Assembly: GCA_963843945.1 (NCBI GenBank)
Contig: CAWJMF010000006.1
Span: 62,001-126,000 of the forward strand
DNA: 64,000 nt
Direction of reading: 5' to 3'
Source: CAWJMF01 sp963843945
GTDB lineage: Bacteria > Vulcanimicrobiota > Vulcanimicrobiia > Vulcanimicrobiales > Vulcanimicrobiaceae
Made by a program: the position numbers and the translations under genes. Positions within the stretch are counted from its first letter, which is position 1, and each line of letters opens with the position of its first letter. This document shows, piece by piece, positions 17,133 to 23,688 of this stretch. Under the pieces are notes generated by a model. The model searched no databases. It was not told where the DNA came from and saw only the letters and a program-made list of their open reading frames with translations.

Positions 17133-17252
17133 GTGTTGAAACGAGCTTTGAGCGGCGCGTTTTGCGCCTCGCTCCTCGCACTGAACCCGCCGCAAGCCGG
17201 CGCTTCAGCGACGCCGGCGCCGAGCCCGAGCCCAGCTCGCCCGGCGCGTTGA
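17133..17252 (+). other. btuB signal-peptide reading frame, out of frame with the barrel
   Basis: Starting at GTG 17133 (AAGG lies upstream at a usable distance), this frame encodes 39 residues: VLKRALSGAFCASLLALN, then PPQAGASA and a Thr/Pro/Ser linker, ending at TGA 17250-17252. It has the basic, hydrophobic and small-residue regions of a Sec signal peptide, which a TonB-dependent receptor needs. The receptor itself is read in the frame reached by a -1 shift (equivalent to one missing base here). The two frames overlap openly at 17162-17249. A base error, a true inactivating mutation or recoding would all explain this. Confidence 0.75.
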
Positions 17253-19060
17253 CGCTACAGCAAATCGGCAGCGTCACGACGGCGGATCGCAAGAGCGAAC
17301 CGATCGGTCAGGACTCCAAGCCCACCTTCGTCGTCGAGCGCGCTCGCATCGATGCTTTCGGGGCGCGCACGGTGGCCGATGCACTGGACGGCGTCCCCGG
17401 CGTCAACATCTTTCCCTACGGCGCGTTTGGCGCGCAGAGCGACGCCGGCATTCGCGGATCGTCGCCGGGACAGACCCTCGTTCTCGTCGATGGATTTCCC
17501 GTCACCGATCCGACGACGGGCTCGGTGCAACTCGGGCAGTTCTCAACGATCGGCGTGAGCCGCATCGAAGTCGTCGAAAGCGGTTCGTCGACGCTCTACG
17601 GCACGAGCGCTTCAGGCGGCGTCATCAACATCATTACGTCGGTGCCGCGCGGCGAGTACCTCGAAGCCTCGACGGGCTCGTACGGCGACAGCGACGTCCG
17701 CGTCGGTTTCGGTACTACGAACGTCGGCCTCACGCTCGAGCGTCACGTCGCAACGAACGATTATCCTTACTCGACATTTGCCTACGCGCCGAGCGCCACG
17801 TATGCCGGCGGCATTCGCGACTACGCGTATGGGGATCAGAGCGCGGGACGCTTGAACTTCAACGTTCCCTTAGCCGGCGGCTTCGACGTACGCGGCCGCG
17901 TCGACGCATCCGCCACGGGCATCGGCGTCCCGGGAAGCCTCGCCTTCCCGTCGACGACCGGAACGCAGAACACGTCCTACGACAGCGCGCTGTTCGAAGT
18001 GGAACGCGATGGGGCGAACTCGCGCCTCAGCTTGAGCTTCGCCGGATCGCAAACGCGCCTCGCTTACAACGATCCCATCCAGAACGGCGGCGAAAGCGAC
18101 GTCTACACCGGGCGCAGCCAGATCTCGCTCAAAGACGTCGTCGCCGGGAAAGTCCTCGATGCCACCGTCGGCGTCGATCTCTCGCGCTCGAGCGGCGTTT
18201 TCACGTTCCCCGGCGTGCCGGCGGAGCCGGGCGCTCCGCCGATCGCCGCGTACGGAACCGGTGCGGCGCAAGCCCAGAGCGCGGCCTACGTGCAGTTGGG
18301 CGCCTCACCGTTCGCGGGCAGCCGTTTCACCGCCGGATTACGAGCCGAAAACGACTCGCCGGCCGGCTCGCTCCTGGCGCCCTCGTTCGGCGGCATCCTG
18401 CGCTCGGGTGCTTTCCGCTTCGCCGGGAACGTTGGCGAATCGTTCGTCGTGCCGACGTTGAACGACTTGTACTACCCGAGCTATTCGAACCCGAACTTGC
18501 TTCCGGAAAAAGCGCAGACCGCCGACCTTACCATCTCGTACGAGACGCGCGCCGCGACCTGGTCGGCGGGATGGTTCGATCGCAACGGCTCGAACTTCAT
18601 CGTCTTTGCACCGCCGCTCTATTTGCCCGAGAACGCGCAGCGCGCGTCGACCGCGGGAATCGCCTTGACCGCGACGACGCATCCCTATCGCGGCCTCGCG
18701 CTCGAGGCGAGTTATACCGACTTGTATCTCGCGCTCGATCAGGTCACGGGCGCGCGGCTCCCGCACAACCCGGTCGGGCAAGCGACGCTCGCCTTAACGC
18801 ACCCCTTCGGCCGGACGAAGTTTGCGTACGGCTTCAACTGGGTGGTGGTCGGCTCGGACGGGGATGACGCCGCGAACGTCTCGCCGTTGGCGGTGAATTA
18901 CGACGCCTACAACACCTTCGATGCGTACGTGCGCTACCAGCTGGCACCGCACGCCATCTTGACGGCGCGCGGTCTCAACCTCGGCAACACGCAGTACGCG
19001 CCCGTTTTCGGCTACCCCGCACCGGGACGGCGGGCTTACGTCGAGCTCTCGACCCGATGA
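17162..19060 (+). CDS. btuB: TonB-dependent outer-membrane receptor, probable cobalamin receptor (frame break at N-terminus)
   Basis: The frame holds a plug domain (TVADALDGVPGVNI, DAGIRGSSPGQTLVLVDGFPVTDPT, SRIEVVESGSSTLYGTSASGGVINI; about residues 70-160) and then a roughly 470-residue beta-barrel with alternating aromatic strands, ending YVELSTR. Corrinoid specificity is inferred from the riboswitch just upstream and from btuCD downstream. The only start in this frame, TTG 17162, gives no signal peptide; a good one is encoded in another frame from 17133 (see that entry). The gene as written may not give an exported protein. I saw no clear TonB box. The stop overlaps the btuC start as ATGA. 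Confidence 0.85.
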   Translation: MRLAPRTEPAASRRFSDAGAEPEPSSPGALTLQQIGSVTTADRKSEPIGQDSKPTFVVERARIDAFGARTVADALDGVPGVNIFPYGAFGAQSDAGIRGSSPGQTLVLVDGFPVTDPTTGSVQLGQFSTIGVSRIEVVESGSSTLYGTSASGGVINIITSVPRGEYLEASTGSYGDSDVRVGFGTTNVGLTLERHVATNDYPYSTFAYAPSATYAGGIRDYAYGDQSAGRLNFNVPLAGGFDVRGRVDASATGIGVPGSLAFPSTTGTQNTSYDSALFEVERDGANSRLSLSFAGSQTRLAYNDPIQNGGESDVYTGRSQISLKDVVAGKVLDATVGVDLSRSSGVFTFPGVPAEPGAPPIAAYGTGAAQAQSAAYVQLGASPFAGSRFTAGLRAENDSPAGSLLAPSFGGILRSGAFRFAGNVGESFVVPTLNDLYYPSYSNPNLLPEKAQTADLTISYETRAATWSAGWFDRNGSNFIVFAPPLYLPENAQRASTAGIALTATTHPYRGLALEASYTDLYLALDQVTGARLPHNPVGQATLALTHPFGRTKFAYGFNWVVVGSDGDDAANVSPLAVNYDAYNTFDAYVRYQLAPHAILTARGLNLGNTQYAPVFGYPAPGRRAYVELSTR

Positions 19061-20055
19061 CGGTCGCGCTGCGCTTCGCACTGCTCACCCTCGCGGCCGT
19101 CGCCGCGATGGCGCTCGGCCTTTTCGTGGGCGGCAGCGCGTTACCGGCGCAGAGCGTGGCGTGGACGCTCTTCCATCCCCACGCGAGCGGCGACGTCGCG
19201 ACGATCGTCTGGCAGCTGCGAGCACCGCGCGTGTGCATCGCGGCGGTGGTCGGAGCGGCGCTAGCCGTCTCCGGTTTTCTCTTGCAGGGGATGCTCCGCA
19301 ATCCGCTGGTCGATCCGTTTTTGACGGGCATCAGTTCGGGTGCGGCGCTCGCCACGGCGCTGGGCGTCGCAGCCGGCGTCGCGGTCGCTTTCGTGCCGGC
19401 CCTAGGATTCGCGGCGGGCCTCGCGACCGCGCTCGCCGTGGCCTTCTTGGCACGACGCGGCAGCGGGCTCGACGCCGAGCGCCTGATCCTCGCGGGCATC
19501 TCGCTCTCGGCCCTCTTCTCGGCCTTCGTGGCGCTCGCGCTCACGCATGCCGGCCGGGCGGGTGCCTCAACGATTCTGGCCTGGCTCGCCGGCTCGATCG
19601 CGGGGCGCGGTTGGAGCGATCTCCTCTGGACCGCGCCTTACGCGCTGCTCGGCTTCGGACTTGCGCTGGCCGCCGTCCCGGCGCTCAACGTGCTGCGGCT
19701 CGGAGACGACGTCGCGCGCGCTGTCGGGCTCGACGTGCCGCGCGCCAACTGGATGATCTTGAGCGCCGCCGCGCTGCTCACCGCGGCGGCGGTCGCGTTG
19801 GCCGGCACGATCGGGTTCGTCGGGCTGATCGTGCCGCATCTCGCGCGGCGCATGCTCGGCACCGACGGTCGCAAAGCTCTGCTCGCGAGCGCCCTCCTCG
19901 GCGCCGCGCTGGTGCCGCTGGCCGACGCGGCAAGCCGCACGCTGTGGGCGCCGGCGGAAATTCCCCTCGGCGTGCTTCTGGCGTTCATCGGCGTGCCGAC
20001 CTTCCTCTATCTTTACTTGCGGCCGGCTTCGGCCACGCGCATGTGGGGCACGTAG
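19057..20055 (+). CDS. btuC: Corrinoid ABC transporter, permease
   Basis: This 332-residue FecCD/BtuC-family permease has about ten membrane segments. Typical marks are WQLRAPRVCIAAVVGAALAVSG near residue 50, the following LRNPLVDPFLTGISSGAALA, and GTIGFVGLIVPHLARRMLG near residue 250, which is the loop that contacts the ATPase. It starts inside the btuB stop (ATGA) and the btuD start lies inside its 3' end, so btuB-C-D are translationally coupled and share the riboswitch. Confidence 0.94.
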   Translation: MTVALRFALLTLAAVAAMALGLFVGGSALPAQSVAWTLFHPHASGDVATIVWQLRAPRVCIAAVVGAALAVSGFLLQGMLRNPLVDPFLTGISSGAALATALGVAAGVAVAFVPALGFAAGLATALAVAFLARRGSGLDAERLILAGISLSALFSAFVALALTHAGRAGASTILAWLAGSIAGRGWSDLLWTAPYALLGFGLALAAVPALNVLRLGDDVARAVGLDVPRANWMILSAAALLTAAAVALAGTIGFVGLIVPHLARRMLGTDGRKALLASALLGAALVPLADAASRTLWAPAEIPLGVLLAFIGVPTFLYLYLRPASATRMWGT

Positions 20056-21023
20056 CGCTGCACGGCGTGCGCGTCGCCGCGGGCACGCGTACGTTGTTCG
20101 AGAACATCGGCTTCGCGATAGCGCCCGGCGAATTCGTCGCGATCGTCGGACCGAACGGCGCCGGCAAGACGACGCTGTTGCGCACGATCGCGGGGTTCAT
20201 CGAGCCGCCGGCGGGCGAGGTCACGATCGACGGCGCGCCGGTGCATCGGCTTTCGGCGCGCGAGCGCGCCCGCAGCGTTACCTTACTCGGCAGCGAGAGC
20301 GAGATGCCGTTCGGCGCGAGCGTGCGCGACGTCGTCGCCACCGGACGCTTCGCACATCGCGACTGGTGGCAGTGGGGCGAAGATGCGAACGACCGCCGCT
20401 GCGTCGCTGCAGCGCTGCACCACGTCGCGCTCGAAGATGTCGCCGAGCGGCCCTTCGAGACGCTCAGTTCGGGCGAACGGCAACGCGCGCGCCTCGCGCT
20501 CGCGCTCGCGCAAGAAGCCGGCCTCGTGCTGGTGGACGAACCGACCAGCCACCTCGATCCGCGTTTCGCGCACGAAATCTTGAGCCTGCTCCGCTCGCTG
20601 GCTCGAGGGGCGCGGAGCGTCGTCGCGGTCTTGCACGATCTCACGCAAGCTGCCTTCGCCGATCGCGTGCTAGTCGTCGCGCACGGCGAACTGCTGGCCG
20701 CCGCCGCTCCGCGCGACGCGCTCGAGCCGGCAATCCTCGAGCGCGCCTACGGAATCGCGTTCGAGCGTTTCGAAAGCGCGGGGACGCTCACGGTCGTTCC
20801 GCGGGCTCCGTCAGTTACGCGGCGTGCCGACGACGCTGGAGTCGCGCCCGGCGTTTCCGTGCAGCGGATGGATGTCGCTCGACAGCACCCAGCCGAACTT
20901 CCCGCGGTACGGGCCGGACATGATGCGGACGCCGACCGCGTCCTGCGCACCCGCCTGGAAACGCGGATGGGCGACGCCGGAATCGCAGGTGACGACGAGG
21001 GCCGCGGTCCCCGGACGCGCTAG
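20043..21023 (+). CDS. btuD: Corrinoid ABC transporter, ATP-binding protein with unusual C-terminal tail
   Basis: The ATPase core is complete: Walker A GPNGAGKTT (about residues 36-44), signature LSSGERQRARLALA, Walker B LVLVDEPTSHLD, and the switch His in AVLHDLTQ. The GTG at 20043, inside the end of btuC, gives the best start. The family usually ends at about 255 residues, close to position 20811, but no stop occurs there. The frame runs on for about 70 more residues of Arg/Ala/Asp-rich sequence that is antisense to the secreted-protein gene at 20811-21278. That tail may be a lost stop or a base error rather than a functional extension. Confidence 0.9.
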   Translation: MGHVALHGVRVAAGTRTLFENIGFAIAPGEFVAIVGPNGAGKTTLLRTIAGFIEPPAGEVTIDGAPVHRLSARERARSVTLLGSESEMPFGASVRDVVATGRFAHRDWWQWGEDANDRRCVAAALHHVALEDVAERPFETLSSGERQRARLALALAQEAGLVLVDEPTSHLDPRFAHEILSLLRSLARGARSVVAVLHDLTQAAFADRVLVVAHGELLAAAAPRDALEPAILERAYGIAFERFESAGTLTVVPRAPSVTRRADDAGVAPGVSVQRMDVARQHPAELPAVRAGHDADADRVLRTRLETRMGDAGIAGDDEGRGPRTR

Positions 21024-21278
21024 GATCGTATGCGCGAAAATCGCCCGCGCGTCGCCCCACTGCCCGGCCGCATAGTCGATCAAGCGTTCGCGCGAATCCC
21101 AGAGGAACACATCCGGGTCAGCGGCGTCCGACATGAGAGACACCCGGCTGCCGCTGGTCGCCGGTTGACACGGCTCGGCGCGTACCTCGCCGGGAAACGA
21201 CATGCCGAAACAGACCGCTAACGCGGTCCCGAAGAACAATCTTCCGCATTGGAAGCGTTCCGGACGCCGATTGGTCAC
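20811..21278 (-). CDS. Small secreted protein of unknown function
   Basis: From the GTG at 21278 the product is 155 residues with a signal peptide (RLFFGTALAVCFGMSFPGEVRAE) and a mature part that reads like one compact domain: SRVSLMSDAADPDVFLWDSR, ERLIDYAAGQWGDARAIFAHT, and near the end DAVGVRIMSGPYRGKFGWVL. The last segment is the kind of Gly-Trp turn seen in SH3-like domains. I do not recognise a named family. AGGGA lies upstream of the GTG. The frame is open to 21323, but the extra residues do not fit a signal peptide. Its last 213 bases are antisense to the tail of btuD. Confidence 0.72.
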   Translation of the reverse strand: MTNRRPERFQCGRLFFGTALAVCFGMSFPGEVRAEPCQPATSGSRVSLMSDAADPDVFLWDSRERLIDYAAGQWGDARAIFAHTILARPGTAALVVTCDSGVAHPRFQAGAQDAVGVRIMSGPYRGKFGWVLSSDIHPLHGNAGRDSSVVGTPRN

Positions 21279-21355
21279 GGAGTCCCTATTTCCACCACGC
21301 AAGGGACCCAAACCCGGTCGCAAGGCCCGCCGCTTCCCCCGCGAATAGGGCGCGT

Positions 21356-23683
21356 GTGGGATCTTTCGAGAAATTTCGCAAGCTGATCCGCCCGCTGGGC
21401 GCGATCGGCTTGACCGGCGCGGCGGCCATCCTCGTGAACCGCGGCTTGCGCGCCAGCGGTCCGCTCCCGGTCGATCACGTCGGCGGCGTGCGTCGCCGCT
21501 GGCAATGGCGCGGACACGAGATCTTCGCGACCGAGCTCGGCGAGGGGCCTCCCGTCCTGCTGGTGCACGGCATCTATGCCGGCGCGTCCTCGTACGAATT
21601 CCGCAAAATCGCGCCGTTGCTGGCCAAGCGGCACCGGGTTATCGCCTTCGATCTGCTCGGCTGCGGCCTCTCGGAGATGCCTGACCTGGAGTACTCGGCG
21701 GAGCTGTTCGTCGAGCAGATCGTCGACGCCATGCACGAGTTCGCCGGCGAGCCGTTGACCCTCGTCGCGAGTTCGCTCGGGGCAGCCTTCGCGATCCGGG
21801 CGGCGGCCCGGGCGCAAGAGCGCGTGGCGCATCTCGTCCTGAGCTGCCCGACGGGCCTCGGCATCCTCGACGACGAGCCGAACGGCGCCCGGCGCGCCGT
21901 CACCGCGTTGCTGCATTCGCCGGTCGCGGGAGAAGCCGCGTTCAACGGACTCGCTTCGAGAGGCTCGCTGGGCTGGTTCCTGCGCACCCAGTCGTATGCG
22001 TCGCCGGCCTCGGTCTCGCCCGAAGTGATCGAGCACTATTATGCGGTTACGCACCAGCCGGGCGCGCGCTTCGTGCCCGCGTATTTCGTCGGCGGCGGGC
22101 TCAACTGCGACGTCGCACGCGACCTGCCGTTCGTCGAAGCGCCGGTGCTGGTTTTGTGGGGCGAACGCGCGTCGAAAACGAGCCCCCTCGAAAAGGCGCA
22201 CGAGTTCGTGCGCCTCGCCAAAGACGCGCAGCTCGTGACGCTGAGCGCCTCAGGCCTCCTGCCGCTCGAAGAAGAGCCGGAGAAGAGCTGCGAGGCAATC
22301 GAGGCGTTCGTCGCTCCGGCGCCGCCGGCGGCGGTCGCCCCGTCCGACCTCGATGCGATCTTCAAGAGTTACGACGTCCGCGGAATCTACCCGGCGCAGT
22401 TCAACGACGACATCGCGTACGGCATCGGACGCGCCTTCGTCGAACAGCTCGGGCTCACGTCGATCGTCGTCGGGCGCGACATGCGCCCGTCGGGCGAGAA
22501 CCTGTTCGCGGCGTTCGCACGCGGCGCAAACGATGCCGGCGCCGACGTTACCGACGTCGGTCTCGTCTCGACCGACGCGCTCTATTTTGCCGTCGGCAAG
22601 TACGGTTTCGGGGGCGGCGTCATGATAACGGCCTCGCACAATCCGGCCGAATATAACGGCATGAAGTTCACCCGCGACCGCGCGCAGGCCATCTCGCTCG
22701 ACACCGGATTGGCTCAGATCCGCGACCAGGTCGCCAGCGGACAATACGGCCCGCTCGCGGAGCGTCGCGGAACCATCTCGCAGCGCGAAATCCTCGACGA
22801 CTTCGCGAGCCATTGCTTGAGCTTCATCGACCCGGCGAACATCAAGCCGTTCAAGATCGCGATCGACGCGGGCAACGGAATGGCCGGCCTGACCGTGCCC
22901 TACGTCTTCAAGCACCTGCCCTGCCAGGTCATCCCGCTCTTTTTCGAACTCGACGGAACGTTTCCGAATCATCCCGCGAGTCCGATCGAGCCTGAGAACA
23001 TGGTCGATCTGCAGCGGGCGGTGCTCGAAAATCAGTGCGACTTGGGCGTCGCCTTCGACGGCGACGCCGACCGCATGTTCCTCGTCGATGAGAAAGGCGG
23101 CTTGATCGGCGGCGATATCGTCACCGCGCTGGTCGGCATCAACACCCTCAAGCGCAATCGCGGTGCGAAAATTCTCTACAACCTCATCTGCAGCCGCAGC
23201 GTTCCGGAGGCGATCGTCGGCGCGGGCGGCGTGCCGCTACGCTCGCCGGTCGGGCACTCCTTGATCAAGAAGATCATGCGCGACGAGAACGTCGTGTTCG
23301 GCGGCGAGCACTCTGGCCATTTCTATTTTCGCGACAACTGGTTCGCCGACTCGGGGATGATCGCGCTGCTGCAATGTCTCGAAGTCTTCAGCGGAACGGA
23401 CCGGACGGTGAGCGAGACGGTCGCTCCCGTCGACCGGCGCTTCCGCTCGGGCGAGGTCAACAGCCGCGTCGTCGATATTCCGGCGAAGCTCGCGCAGATC
23501 CGCGCACGCTACCAAGACGCGCACGTCGACCAGCTCGACGGGCTCACCATTTCGTATCCCGACTGGTGGATGAACGTGCGCCCCTCGAACACCGAACCGC
23601 TCCTGCGCCTCAACGTCGAAGGCGACTCGAAGGAATTGATGGAGCACCACCGCGACGAAGCGCTCGCGCTGATTCGCGCCTAG
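21356..23683 (+). CDS. Fusion: alpha/beta-hydrolase-like domain + phosphomannomutase/phosphoglucomutase
   Basis: Residues 1 to about 315 form an alpha/beta-hydrolase fold: an N-terminal hydrophobic stretch, the oxyanion segment PPVLLVHGIYAGASSYEF, and a nucleophile elbow ASSLGAA. The other triad positions look lost. The usual WGxxD segment reads WGERASKTSP, and the usual GHxPxxExP reads GLLPLEEEP, with Leu where His is expected. Residues from about 330 are a complete alpha-D-phosphohexomutase: KSYDVRGIYP, phosphoserine loop TASHNPAEYNG, metal loop DGDADRMF, sugar loop GGEHSGH and phosphate-binding RPSNTEP. Mutase activity on mannose-6-P and/or glucose-6-P is therefore likely. The 775-residue single frame has no break. 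The GTG start has AGGG upstream. It is followed after 5 bases by a dynamin-like gene. Confidence 0.9.
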   Translation: MGSFEKFRKLIRPLGAIGLTGAAAILVNRGLRASGPLPVDHVGGVRRRWQWRGHEIFATELGEGPPVLLVHGIYAGASSYEFRKIAPLLAKRHRVIAFDLLGCGLSEMPDLEYSAELFVEQIVDAMHEFAGEPLTLVASSLGAAFAIRAAARAQERVAHLVLSCPTGLGILDDEPNGARRAVTALLHSPVAGEAAFNGLASRGSLGWFLRTQSYASPASVSPEVIEHYYAVTHQPGARFVPAYFVGGGLNCDVARDLPFVEAPVLVLWGERASKTSPLEKAHEFVRLAKDAQLVTLSASGLLPLEEEPEKSCEAIEAFVAPAPPAAVAPSDLDAIFKSYDVRGIYPAQFNDDIAYGIGRAFVEQLGLTSIVVGRDMRPSGENLFAAFARGANDAGADVTDVGLVSTDALYFAVGKYGFGGGVMITASHNPAEYNGMKFTRDRAQAISLDTGLAQIRDQVASGQYGPLAERRGTISQREILDDFASHCLSFIDPANIKPFKIAIDAGNGMAGLTVPYVFKHLPCQVIPLFFELDGTFPNHPASPIEPENMVDLQRAVLENQCDLGVAFDGDADRMFLVDEKGGLIGGDIVTALVGINTLKRNRGAKILYNLICSRSVPEAIVGAGGVPLRSPVGHSLIKKIMRDENVVFGGEHSGHFYFRDNWFADSGMIALLQCLEVFSGTDRTVSETVAPVDRRFRSGEVNSRVVDIPAKLAQIRARYQDAHVDQLDGLTISYPDWWMNVRPSNTEPLLRLNVEGDSKELMEHHRDEALALIRA

Positions 23684-23688
23684 CGAAC

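Noticed and set aside
17200..17252. Programmed -1 frameshift site in btuB
   Set aside because: No slippery heptamer of the X-XXY-YYZ type was found in the overlap of the two frames; a base error or mutation is simpler.
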